A DNA stretch of 64,000 nucleotides from Paguma larvata (taxonomy: Eukaryota; Chordata; Mammalia; Carnivora; Viverridae): contig CM057841.1 of the NCBI GenBank assembly GCA_030068075.1, positions 5,713,565 through 5,777,564 of the forward strand, read 5' to 3'. The notes below the pieces were generated by a model. That model was not told the origin of the DNA, did not search any database, and saw only the letters and a list, made by a program, of their open reading frames with translations. Both the position numbers and the translations under genes were made by a program. This document shows positions 1 to 10,632 of this stretch, piece after piece (positions within the stretch are counted from its first letter, which is position 1; every line of letters starts with the position of its first letter).

Positions 1-141
1 GTTAAATTCCTCTCCCCACTATCTTTCTTCCGTTCTCCAAATGAAGTCAGGGAAACCCATCTTTCTTCCACTGAGTAAATTCCACACAGTAAATAGGTAT
101 CCAACAGAAAGCTGACACCTTCTATTAGAAATAGAGGTAAT

Positions 142-371
142 CGGGGCACCTGGGTGGCTCAGTTGGTTAAGCGGCCGACTTCGGCTCGGGTCCTGATCTC
201 ACGGTCTGTGAGTTCAAGCCCCGCGTCAGGCTCTGTGCTGACAGCTCAGAGCCTGGAGCCTGCTTCAGATTCTGTGTCTCCCTCTCTCTCTGCCCTTCCC
301 CTGCTCACACTCTGTCTCTATGTCTCTCAAAAATAAATGAAAACATTAAAAAAAAATTTGAAAAAAAAAAA
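142..371 (+). mobile_element. Felid tRNA-derived SINE (CAN-SINE, SINEC_Fc-like)
   Basis: The copy has the tRNA-like head with A/B-box-type sequence, a CT-rich middle and an A-rich tail. It is flanked by a perfect 15-bp target-site duplication, agaaatagaggtaat, at 127-141 and 372-386. Perfect duplicates indicate a fairly recent L1-mediated insertion. This copy is a useful reference for the other SINEs in the window. Confidence 0.95.
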
Positions 372-547
372 AGAAATAGAGGTAATATATAAAATGAGTG
401 GAGTCTGTCATTTGGGGATTTTCCTTCCCTTTCAGCTCACAAAATAATTTCCCTAACTCAAGTTAAGTCTTGTTATGGAAGGGGTTCCTCCTGCTTTACA
501 TAGAATTTTCCTTCTACTTTAAAATAGGTCTGAGATTTCATGCCATA

Positions 548-828
548 CGGTTGACCCTTGGACAACACAGCTTTGAACTGTGTGAGTCCACTTATATGTG
601 GGTTTTTTTCGATAAATACGGTACAGTGCTGTAAGTGTATATGTATATTTGTTTCTTGTTATTAGTAACATTTTTTTCTCTACCTTACTTCACTGGAAGA
701 ATACAGTATATAATACAAACAAAAATGTAATCAACTGTTTATGTTATTGGTAAGGCTTCTGGTCAACCGTAGGCTATTAGTAGTTGAATTTTGAGGGAAT
801 CAAAAGTTATAGGGATTTCAAGTGCTGT
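548..828 (+). mobile_element. MER2/Tigger-like DNA transposon relic
   Basis: The stretch starts with gttgacccttggacaacaca and runs through the characteristic AT-rich body to a block near 745-815 (ggtaaggcttctggtcaac). This matches my memory of the MER2 nonautonomous element derived from Tigger2 (Tc1/mariner). The second terminal inverted repeat is missing, so the 3' end is truncated or eroded. Bases 829-1130 hold nothing I recognise. Confidence 0.65.
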
Positions 829-1130
829 GATGGGAGAGGTGGAGAAAGTTGAGGGGCAGGAGAAATGGGGTATGGACAGAGAAGAAGCCTTAGAAACCTG
901 CATGAGGTCACAGAGTATTTGGCAGCAAACTAATATGCAGGGCAAAGCTCGGAAAGGATAGACAGAAAGCAGCTGGCAGGGTGCTGAGAACTGGCGGGAG
1001 GACGCATAGGCCTCACAGTGCCGGTAAGACTAGAATCCTGACCTGCCAGAGGGGAGACACCCCCTGAAACACTCTAGATGGTCAGCGGAGACCCTGGAAA
1101 GGCCGCACTTTAGGAGGAACAGGGCGTCAT

Positions 1131-1185
1131 AATATTTATTTATATATATCATATATATTATATCACATCAGATATCATATATATC
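1131..1185. repeat. AT-rich low-complexity tract
   Basis: Runs of atatat and tatatc with no coding or regulatory signal that I can identify. It directly precedes the CpG-rich block. Confidence 0.7.
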
Positions 1186-1244
1186 ATCCCTTAATTGAAA
1201 AAAGTGCTGGGCTCTCACTGCTCCCCTTTTCCTGAGGGAACCCG

Positions 1245-1950
1245 ATTTATTCATTCCCTCCGAGGACACACATTCTCAACAGGTTAGCGGGCCAGGTTGT
1301 GATCTGAGGTCGCATCTGACGGGGGTGGGGTGGGGTGAGGGGGGTGTCAACGTGGGTTGGGCACAGCCGGGGCGGAATTTCAGACTCCACGCCGCCCCGC
1401 ACCCCCACGCCCCGCCCCAGTCTGAGTTCCCACTTTCCACCCAAGGGGCCTCCAGGGGGTGCCAGACCTAGTCCCGGGAGCGGTGAGGGCTTCAAGCTGC
1501 CCCAAGGGCCCCCCCAAAGGACAGCGGCGGGCGGGCGCGCCGACGTTCCTACCTGTCGGGCTTCTCCCGGTAGCGCTTCCCGGATCCCCTACGCTCCAGG
1601 CGCCGGGTTTCCGCCGCGGATCCCGGGGGTGGGGGGGCACCCCCCGTCGGGTCGCATACCTGAGCAGCCAGCGACGTGCCCTCGCGGCCCTCGAGGGGCC
1701 AGGTGTGCACCTGTGTCCGCGGAGGCCAGATCCCGACCTTTGCGGGCGACCCGCGGGAGGGGCCTGTTGGCTGGGATCGAGCGCGTTCCCGAGCACGTTC
1801 CCGGGCCCTGTCAGCGGGAGCGGACTCTACACTTTGCCGAAGGCTTGGAGCCTTGGGGACCGACTCACAGGGGTCGTTTCCGCCCTGGAGCCTGTTCTTT
1901 CCCGTCCTGACCCCAGCTCCTAAGGCCTGGGACTGACTCTGATGCATCAG
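1245..1950. promoter_or_regulatory. CpG island, unassigned promoter candidate
   Basis: About 700 bp of very GC-rich sequence with many CpG dinucleotides, sharply bounded by AT-rich DNA. It lacks the GC-box/ETS block seen at the three ZNF promoters in this window. On the minus strand there are two good splice-donor candidates, with exon sequence to the right of 1553 (gtagga) and to the right of 1660 (gtatgc). It could therefore be the first exon of a gene transcribed leftward out of the window. The open frames here are what GC-rich DNA gives by chance. Confidence 0.5.
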
Positions 1951-2154
1951 ACTACATCACGTGACGAGCAATCACACAACGGTCGTGTGCCATAAGAGGA
2001 CGCACCGTTGTGTCCTTGTGCATCTGCGTCCGAGCCCGGTGGAGTCTGAAGGAATACATGTCTACACCCTTCCGTGACCTGCCCACAAGACTCTCAGAAA
2101 CTGGCTTTCAGCCCATTTGGGGAGCAAAACCCGGCCTCTGCCTATTGTACCCAA

Positions 2155-2627
2155 ATTCTGGATCCCAAGAAGACCACCGGGGAGCCAGGACTGGTGTAAA
2201 TACAAAGGGTCTTTATTCGAAGCTGGAGCTTGAACTCTTGTACCTCCCGATGCAGCGGTGCAGTAGAAAGAGCCCTGAGCCAGGTTAAACAGGCTTTTTA
2301 TCAGGTTTTGAGTACACTTTTCCGGGGAGGATGGGGGGGTCTTTTGACATGCCCGGGCTGAACACTGATTAGCTCTGTTAGGGGCTACTCTAGAAATCTG
2401 ACCTCCTGTGGTTTCCCTGGAACTCAAGGTGGAGGCAGGGTCTGCTAATCTGGGTCCAGTCCCACCGGGGTGGTGACAGGGTCTGCTAATCTGGATCTGG
2501 CCTCTTGTCTACTCTGTTTACCGGAACCCGGGGTAGAGACCAGGGTGACTTGTTTTCCTGGAACCCGGGGCCCAGAACTACTCTAAGATGGAACTTAAAC
2601 CAAAATGGAGTGGCCTTAGCCCTAACA
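2155..2627 (-). mobile_element. Endogenous retrovirus LTR, minus strand
   Basis: Read on the minus strand, the segment begins TGTTAGGGC at 2627. It contains U3-like direct repeats (cagggtctgctaatctgg near 2436 and 2474; ggaacccgggg twice) and an AATAAA polyadenylation signal (tttatt at 2212-2217 on the plus strand). The left edge is not defined. I cannot name the family. No retroviral coding sequence adjoins it, so it may be a solo LTR. Confidence 0.5.
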
Positions 2628-2639
2628 GCCCTGTACTTT

Positions 2640-2935
2640 CACAACATGGCAATTCTCTAACACAGCAAACAGGGTTCACAGCAATCACAGCAAACGGGTC
2701 AGGAGTCTAGTACATTCCTAAGTCTCTAAATCTAATACGTAACAAGATTTAACACACAGTAACTTAGTCTAATACATAGCAAACTGAACAGGCTTCACAG
2801 CACCCCAAGAAAAGTTTCACAGTGTTCACAGCAAACAGCAATCGAAACAGAAGTCTCAGCAATCATAACCCTTAACAAGGTTCACAGTAAGCAGAAGTCT
2901 GGGGCACACTGTCTCTAACGCAGTACCCCTTGATG
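2640..2935. repeat. Degenerate tandem repeat rich in ttcacagcaa
   Basis: Variants of ttcacagcaa(acag) recur near 2668, 2685, 2790, 2830 and 2880, interleaved with a second motif (agtctaatacatagcaaac and similar). The repeat is imperfect. It adjoins the start of the minus-strand LTR and could be a diverged minisatellite. Confidence 0.5.
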
Positions 2936-3123
2936 TCTACTACTTAGCAGGAAAGAGAACTGGCTTCAAACTAATGCAGGGCTGTCACTTCGGACAGGAA
3001 ACAAAAACGCTCTCTTCATGCGCTCAGACAAAGGCAGCGTCACTTCCGGACCTCCTCACGGGGCCGGTGGCCTTTGCTCCTCAGTGACAGGAGAGGAGCG
3101 CCCCTCACGGAGACCAGCGGCCC

Positions 3124-3236
3124 CCACAACTACCTAGAAAGCAAGCCTTCCGCAGAGCAGAGAAGACGCTAAGCCAATGAGCGCTCCGGTTGGAGTGCGT
3201 CGGTGTTAGACGTAAGCTTAGGGCGGGACTTCCGGC
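3124..3236 (+). promoter_or_regulatory. Unit 1 KRAB-ZNF-type promoter (orphan)
   Basis: A CCAAT box at 3174-3178 is followed 47 bp later by GGGCGGGACTTCCGGC at 3221-3236, a fused GC box and ETS-type site. That 16-mer is identical in the promoters of the two intact ZNF genes in this window. A decayed copy of their ACTACAnnACCCAGA element lies at about 3124-3140. Homology continues past the promoter into the first intron, so this is a third copy of the same promoter. Confidence 0.7.
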
Positions 3237-3900
3237 ATCGCCTCTGTGGTGGCGCTGGTGGTTGCCTTGTGTGTGTCCACGCCCGCACAGCTTACGGACT
3301 GTGGGGTCAGGCCCAAGGTGATGATGGCCGGAACACCCGAGTGGAAATGTTGTCCCCACAGCAAGGCGACTTGTCCGAAGTTCAGCGGTGGCGCATGGCT
3401 TTTGTGCCCGGGTTCCAGGCCTGTCGCCCGCTCTATAGGACCCAGCTCCACCCACAACCAGGTGAGCTGCCGCCGCATCGGAGGGCCCAGCTCAGCTAAA
3501 TGCTGCGTCCTCCAGGTCCTCACCCGGCTTTACCTCACCCAGACCCTAAAGTTCCGAGTGAGGGGCACCTGGTCACGTCGCTGCTGTTCAGATCCGTGTG
3601 TCCAGAACAGTGGGGGGTTCAGGGGTGAGTCTGAAAACTAGTGTGATGAGTTGGGGGAGGGTATTACAGAGGGAGTGGTTTGTATAAGGTCTTGGAGGGG
3701 CGAGCGATCCCGACCGAGTGTTCACGCCTGGAATGGCAAGGTGAGTTTCACCTTCATTCTCAGCACGCCGTGAGGGTCGTGAACAGAAGAGGGACGTGAT
3801 GTGAGTTAGGCTTTTCAAAGTTTTCCAAAGGCTATTCAGTTAGAACAGATTGGGAAAGAGAGAAACCCTGAAGCACGGGAACTTTGAGTCTGTATGGGAA
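3237..3900 (+). pseudogene. Unit 1: orphan first exon and intron start of a KRAB-ZNF gene
   Basis: The segment downstream of the orphan promoter aligns with the exon 1/intron 1 regions of the two ZNF genes. Shared landmarks are cacccagaccct near 3534, the ctggtcacgtcgctg block, and aaagttttcc near 3817. A splice donor (ccag|gtgagc) lies at about 3460. The MAAA... start seen in both paralogues is not recognisable. No KRAB exon and no finger exon follow before the next promoter at 8.9 kb. It is therefore a broken duplicate, or an alternative upstream first exon of the gene at 9.2-14.7 kb. Confidence 0.55.
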
Positions 3901-4001
3901 GTCACCCGTCGTGTAAGAATAAGCGCTGACGGGTGAGGTTCAGTGACAACCCAGTCACCCCAGCGCCACCTGGATCCAGGCCTGGGCAGGAGTACAGGCA
4001 A

Positions 4002-4002
<1 letters not shown>

Positions 4003-4040
<38 letters not shown>
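4003..4040. repeat. (CT)n microsatellite
   Basis: About 18 uninterrupted CT dinucleotides. Confidence 0.95.
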
Positions 4041-4042
<2 letters not shown>

Positions 4043-4059
4043 GCTAAGATGCACAATGA

Positions 4060-4275
4060 TGCGCACAAATCTTAAGCGTTCTAGCACATCAGTAGGTTCC
4101 AAGTGGCCCATCCTTATCAACAGCTCCTCTTAAGGTGGTAACCACTGTTTACACTCTATCACCAAGGATTAATTTCGACTGTAATTGAACGGAAATAAAT
4201 GGAAACTCACAGAATTTTCTCTTTTGTGTCTCTGTTGTTTTGAACATCATTATGTCTGCGGCATTTATCTATTAC
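4060..4275 (-). mobile_element. Old L1 3'-region fragment (L1M type)
   Basis: The sequence reads like the antisense of an ancient mammalian L1 3' untranslated region: caccaaggattaatttcg, then a tgaac..aaataaatggaa block, then ttctcttttgtgtc. It is heavily mutated. The subfamily is not determined. Confidence 0.5.
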
Positions 4276-4284
4276 GTTTAGCAT

Positions 4285-4885
4285 AATTAGTTAGGATGAA
4301 GTCAGAATTCATAGGGTGAGCCGCTGATCCAATGTGACTGGAGTCCTTATAAGAAGAGGAAATTTGGACACAGTCCTTATAAGAAGGGAGAATGCCAGGT
4401 GAAGATGAAGGCAGAGATTGAGGTGATGCTTCTTTTTTTTTTTTAATTTTTTTAAATGTTTATTTATTTTTGAGATAGAGAGAGAAAGAGCATGAGTGGG
4501 GGAGGGGCAGAGAGAGGGAGACACAGAATCGGAAGCAGGCTCCAGGCTCTGAGCTGTCAGCACAGAGCCCGACGTGGGGCTCGAACTCACAGACTGTGAG
4601 ATCATGACCTGAGCTGAAGTCAGATGCTCAACCGACTGAGCCACCCAGGTGCCCCTGAGGTGATGCTTCTATACACCAAGGATTGCCGAGGGTTGTGAGC
4701 AGACCATCAGAAGCTTGGGAAAGGCATGAAACAGATTCCATCTCACAGCATTCAGAAGGAATTAACCCTGCTGACGCCTTGACCTCAGATTTCCAGTCCC
4801 TAGAACTGTGAGAAAATAAATTTCTGTTATCCAGCCTCTCCATGTGTGGTACTTTGTTACAGCAGACCTAGCAAACTAATAAAAC
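4285..4885 (+). mobile_element. MaLR-type LTR fragment, split by a SINE
   Basis: Typical MLT1/MST-like LTR text is visible: ccttataagaagaggaaattt, gaactgtgagaaaataaattt, and a closing block like ttgttacagcagacctagc followed by aaactaataaa. The start of the LTR is missing. A younger SINE (4434-4655) splits it. It is followed immediately by the ferritin retrocopy. Confidence 0.65.
4434..4655 (-). mobile_element. Felid CAN-SINE, minus strand
   Basis: Perfect 15-bp duplication tgaggtgatgcttct at 4419-4433 and 4656-4670. Inserted into the MaLR LTR. Confidence 0.95.
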
Positions 4886-4904
4886 CTGTGTCAAAAACGG
4901 AAAT

Positions 4905-6040
<1,136 letters not shown>

Positions 6041-6197
6041 CCAAAAGGAAACGATGTTACTCTTTAAATTTGGGGTAAATTCCTTACTATTTCCAGTTCT
6101 GATTCCCACCTACTCTTACCTTTTGAATGATATCAATCTATGGTTGATCAAATTCCTAGACGGACAGTTCAACCTATTTTGTGTAAACTTTATTGAT

Positions 6198-6229
6198 GCT
6201 TAAACTGACTGAGCCACCCAGATGCCCCT
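6198..6229 (-). mobile_element. CAN-SINE head fragment
   Basis: Only the last ~30 bp matching the tRNA-like head remain (actgactgagccacccagat). There is no body or tail. Confidence 0.7.
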
Positions 6230-6272
6230 CAACTCTGCTGTTTTTAAGTGTCCATGGGAATTTTAAAACATT

Positions 6273-6486
6273 TCTTTTTTTTTACGTTTATTTATTTTTG
6301 AGTGACAGAGACAGAGCGTGAGCAGGGGAAGGGCAGAGAGAGAGAGGGAGACACAGAATCTGAAGCAGGCTCCAGGCTCTGAGCCAACAGCACAGAGCCC
6401 GACGTGGGGCTTGAACCCACAGACCTCGAGATCATGACCTGAGCCGAAGTCGGCCGCTTAACCGACTGAGCCACTTAGGCGCCCCT
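6273..6486 (-). mobile_element. Felid CAN-SINE with an extra 5' segment
   Basis: The 21-bp target duplication (ccatgggaattttaaaacatt with one more base) lies at about 6252-6272 and 6506-6526. The SINE head ends at 6486, leaving 19 bp of extra sequence (6487-6505) between the head and the duplication. Confidence 0.9.
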
Positions 6487-6764
6487 AAAGAAGTCTCAAT
6501 CCCACCCATGGGAATTTTAAAACATTACATTTGGAGAAACCCTCAGGATGCCAGGAACCCAGAATGCAATCTGCTAACTACCTTACTTTATTTCATAGAA
6601 AGGAAAGTCCTTTGCTCACCTGCTATTGATATTTAAATTTTCTCAATAATTAAAGATACATATTCTCCCCAGTATTCTGGTACCTTTTACAGGTGATATA
6701 ATTATCAATAGCATTCAGGGAGTTGCACATTTTGCAAATATTTTCCAGAGATCATCTCAACTCC

Positions 6765-6960
6765 TCATGTATATGCAGTCACAGCAATTAGAGGTGAAAT
6801 GATAATAACCTCCCAGAAAGAGATGAGATGACAGATACATAGGCCTTTATCTCAAGCCTCGTATACTTATTTTTACACATACACGGATACCACCATGACA
6901 CCCACCATCCTGGCAGCAAACAACGATTTGCTAAGTACTATTTCCAGATAAGTGTCAAAT
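6765..6960 (+). repeat. Local repeated module, partial copy
   Basis: The segment around cagcaattagaggtgaaatg, followed by cccagaaagagatgagatg and cctttatctca, matches sequence at 48.57-48.67 kb closely and at 26.76 kb and 34.96 kb more weakly. All copies are on the same strand. The family is unknown to me. Confidence 0.45.
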
Positions 6961-6980
6961 TTAAGAAAGAACATATTCTT

Positions 6981-7188
6981 GGGGCACCTGGGTGGCTCAG
7001 TCAGTTAGTGATCGACTTGGGCTCAGGTCATGATCTCAGTGTCCGTGAGTTCAAGCCCCATGTTGGGCGCTGTGCTGACAGCTCGGGGTCTGGAGCCTGG
7101 TTTGGATTCTGTGTCTCTCTCTGTCCTTCCCCCACTCATACTGTCTCTCTCAAAAAATGAATAAATGTTAAAAAATATTTAAAAGAAA
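6981..7188 (+). mobile_element. Felid CAN-SINE
   Basis: Plus-strand copy with the head at 6981 and the A-rich tail around 7150-7188. The imperfect flanking duplicates are aaagaacatatt and aaagaatatatt. Confidence 0.92.
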
Positions 7189-7851
7189 GAAATAAAGAAT
7201 ATATTATGAAAATCATAAAGAAATACTGTCTTGAAAATCAATTCTGCTTGCTTGAGTTGAGACGTAAATACAAGGAGAGGCATGTGGATGATTTCTGAGG
7301 GACCCAGAGACATGTCACCCTTGTCTACTTGCTTTAGGGCTACCTGTTTTTCTGTGTTCTCTCCGATAGCCTGAGTTCGTCTTTCATCTCTGACCAAACT
7401 GACTGATCCTCACGATATTCACTCTGAAGTCTTCATCATGTGTAAAGTGAAGATCAGTAATAAATGTGTTTAACTCACAGCTACTCTATACCCATTATTG
7501 GCATAAACACGTTTTTCTCTTCCAGGCATAATTTGCTAATGGAAGTTGGTAGGAGTATTAATTTTTTTTTACCCATTACTGATATTTTCCCACAGCTATC
7601 CTGCCACTCTCCCTGAATGACTACATAATCATTATTAATGGTTTTCAGTGATTTTCATTCCACGACTGCTTCTGAGATAACCTCAACTTCCCATACAGAC
7701 ACCATCCCTGCAGTAGCATCCATCAAATGGATGAGGTCTTAGCGTCCCAAACCTTTACTTCATGGTCTGGTGTCCTCTTTGCACACGTGCTCCTATATTG
7801 GCGAACACTATAGACACTGTTCTTTTCCAAAATGGCATTTGGTAAGTGACT

Positions 7852-7997
7852 CTTTTTTTTTTTAAGTTTATTTATTTGAGAGAGAGAGAGAGAGCACGCG
7901 CGAGCGCATGAGCAGGAGAGGGGCAGACAGAGGGAAAGAGAGAGAATCCCAAGCAGGCTTCACCCTGTCAGCACAGGGTGTCAGCACAGTGTGGCTT
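7852..7997 (-). mobile_element. Truncated CAN-SINE
   Basis: The A-tail and TC-rich part are present, ending in a duplicated tgtcagcacag stretch. The tRNA-like head is missing. Confidence 0.8.
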
Positions 7998-8406
7998 TTC
8001 TTTTAAATAGTTGTCAGATTCCTAAAAGGAATTAAATGTATCTAAGGATAGGGAGTAAGAGATATTATGTATACAAACTCACGTTCCTCAGTGAATTGGA
8101 CACAGTCACTACCTATACAGCCAGCAGAGATATTTTCTGTGGGAACCAAAAACAGAGTTCCACATTTATCCTCCTGCTTTAGGCAGTCTAACACCCTTTT
8201 TGTACTTGTTCTGTCCTGTTCTTGTGTGGAGTCTTTTTTCTTTTGTTCTTGACCCAGCATACTGAAACTCACAAAGCTGACTCTAACGCTTTGGCTAGAG
8301 GCATTTGAAAGGAAAAAAAGATAAACTATGAGGCTCCACATTTTGTGTCTGCACCACTCTGGAATGTACTTATTGGTCATTGGGAGCATCTGAAATAACA
8401 CTTTTA

Positions 8407-8620
8407 TTTTTTTTAATGTTTATTTATTTTTTAGAGAGAGAAAGAGAGAGATAGAGAGCCGGGGAGGGGCAGAAAGAGAAGGAGACACAGAATCTGAAGC
8501 AGGCTCTCGGCTCTGAGCTGTCGGCACAGAGCCCTATGTGGGGCTTGAACTCACAAACCGTGAGATCACGACCAGAGCTGAAGTCAGAGGCTTAACCGAC
8601 TGAGCCACCCAGGTGCTTCT
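8407..8620 (-). mobile_element. Felid CAN-SINE
   Basis: Perfect 14-bp duplication aaataacactttta at 8393-8406 and 8623-8636. It is the last SINE before an 8-kb SINE-free stretch. Confidence 0.95.
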
Positions 8621-8859
8621 CAAAATAACACTTTTAGAATCTGGGAAATGCTAAGCTTCCAGGAGTCCAAAATAACTTCTAAACACGTAGGTGATCAGTG
8701 GCAGACAACACTCAGAAATCGAAGTGCTAAGTGCAGCCCCTTAAAGGAGCGAGGTTCCTCTCCCGCCCTTGGAAGATGGAGACACCACCTCTCAGCACCT
8801 CTCCTGCCCAGTGTTCGGGTGAGGGAGTGTCCCACGCTTGGGCTTTTCGAACTGGGAGA

Positions 8860-8970
8860 ACTACACTACCCAGAGGACGCTGCGCCGGGCGTCGTAGGCG
8901 TTTTGCCAATAAAGGCTCACGAGAAGGGCAATTCCGTGCGTGCGCATGTCGTGGGGGCGGGACTTCCGGC
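8860..8970 (+). promoter_or_regulatory. Unit 2 ZNF promoter: ZNF143-like, CCAAT and GC/ETS elements
   Basis: Three ordered elements are visible: actacactacccagagg at 8860-8876 (close to the ZNF143/Staf consensus ACTACAnnTCCCAG), a CCAAT box at 8906-8910, and GGGCGGGACTTCCGGC at 8955-8970 (GC box fused to an ETS-type site). There is no TATA box and the surroundings are CpG-rich, as expected for a broadly expressed KRAB-ZNF gene. Transcription probably starts just downstream, before the first coding exon at 9198. Confidence 0.75.
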
Positions 8971-9197
8971 GTCCTCCTCGAGGCGGTAGTTTTGGCTGCG
9001 CTTAGGTCTGTTTGCTAGATCTCGGATTCCTGAGCGCTTCTGGAGCCTGAGGTAACACGACCGAGAAGCGCAAGGGGAGGCGCTGTCCGCGTAGCACAGA
9101 CCGGCGTCCGCGACTCGCCAACGTCGTCCAGGCTGCCCCGCGCCGGGGCCGGGACAGGGACCGCCTGCCCGGGTGTCCACTCCTCCCGCGGAGTCCG

Positions 9198-9230
9198 ATG
9201 GCGGCGGCCGCGGGCAGGGACCAGGCTCAG
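9198..9230 (+). CDS. ZNF unit 2, coding exon 1
   Basis: The start codon sits in a GC-rich context and gives MAAAAGRDQAQ before a splice donor (cag|gtagcg). The exon is 33 nt and ends in phase 0. The paralogue at 36087 has the same length, phase and donor position, with MAAAVRRDTAQ. A MAAA...AQ leader spliced straight to a KRAB-A exon is usual for this ZNF group. Intron 1 runs from 9231 to 11717. Confidence 0.8.
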
Positions 9231-10494
9231 GTAGCGGCGCGGCCCCGGGGCCCTCCCCGACCCAGACCCTCAAGGCCCGAGCAAGGGGCAGCTGCTCGTG
9301 TCCCTGCGGCCCAGGTCCCCGATGTCCAGGCCAGGGAGGCGCTCGTGGGTGGGGGCTCCGTGTCTGAGTGCGGACTTGACGGGGTGCGGGAGCGGGCTGC
9401 AGGGAGGATTCGGGGGTGTGGGGTCCACCTTCTGCCCTCGGGAGACACAGGGTGTGCGGCGGCTTACGGGAGACTGGCAGGCGGCGATCAGAGTCTGGGA
9501 GCCGTTGAGAATTGTGACTAGGAAAGGCCTCACCTGAATTGGACTTTTTAAGAAGTTTTCTGCAAGCTTCTAAGGGGACCAGACCGGAGGAAGGATGATA
9601 TTAGGAGGCACGGAGAGGATTTGGTCCCTGTCCAAGGTCACACAGCTCTAAGACTCAGCTCTGAGGACTGAGTCTCAGAGAGAATGCAGTCATCCCAGGT
9701 CACCTGGCTCCAGGGTAGGACAGGGCTGCAGGGGAGCCCCGAGCCCATGGGGCCCTGCCCTGGTCACCTGCCTCAGAACTTTCCTCTTCACACAGATTGT
9801 TACCAGTACAGAAGCACTTACCCTGCAGAGGTGAGTGAGTGCATGGTGTTCCAGAACCTCGCTGGTCCTGATCCGTCTCTTTATCTCTGTGATTGTGGTG
9901 TCCTGACACTCTTCATGTATCATTCTTCCAGGCCTTGGGCCAGGGGACTGGGAGCAGGTTCTAAGCCCAGGGTCCGCAGACCAGGCTGGGACTTCTGTGG
10001 AGTGGTTCCTTTTGCTGGCAACCAATAGAATGAGATGTGGAGGACAGTTGCCCCAGCATGGTACCATTGTTTGCAGGCCTTAGGGGAGTGGGAGGGGGGT
10101 GGGGAGAAGTGTCCTTTCTCATGGGAACAGAGAGCGGAGGTGGGGGGATGGGGGGTGGGGGTGTGGGCAGAGGTCAGACCTGGGGTGGCCCCGGGGGGAA
10201 GTGGGTGTCTATTCCGGAGATGATGGGAGCAGTGGGAGGTTTGGAGCAGAGGAAGGATCTGTTCAAGCTCTTATCACGCTCCCTTGGCAGCAGCGCAGAG
10301 AACGGACTGGGCGTGTGAGCGAAGTGGCAGGAAGACCAGGGAGGAGGGTACCGCAGTAGTCCAGAGAGCACTGATGATGCGCAGTGGCCTTGGAGGTGGT
10401 AGAAATGGCTGGATTCCGAATCAGGTTTTTTTCAGTAGATCTGTGATTTTCTGAGTTTGAAGATGACAGAGAAAAAAGTACAAGGGTTTCTTAA

Positions 10495-10632
10495 AAGGGT
10501 CCCGCCCTCCTGACTTAATTAAAATCTGATTACGACCCCAAAAGGCCCCACCTGCAAATACCATCACAGTGGAGGTTAGGGCTACAAACACTACTTTTGG
10601 GAGAATGCATACATTCAGTCCATAAGACAGTG
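10495..10632 (-). mobile_element. MaLR-type LTR fragment in unit 2 intron 1
   Basis: On the minus strand it reads tatggactgaatgtatgcat, then a ccctaacctccactgtgatg block and ggtggggccttttgg, the start of an MLT1/MST-type LTR. I did not see it at the matching place in unit 3. Confidence 0.6.

Noticed and set aside
142..220. SINE heads as possible functional tRNA genes
   Set aside because: They resemble tRNA only in promoter boxes. They do not fold into a complete tRNA with an anticodon arm and CCA-adjacent stem, and each continues into a SINE body.
1335..1947. Several long open frames on both strands in the CpG island
   Set aside because: GC-rich DNA has few stop codons; composition is Pro/Gly/Arg/Ala with no domain.
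8042..8401. 119-residue minus-strand frame upstream of unit 2
   Set aside because: It lies in the repeated flanking module. The paralogous segment at 35.2-35.5 kb does not preserve the frame, and no motif is present.
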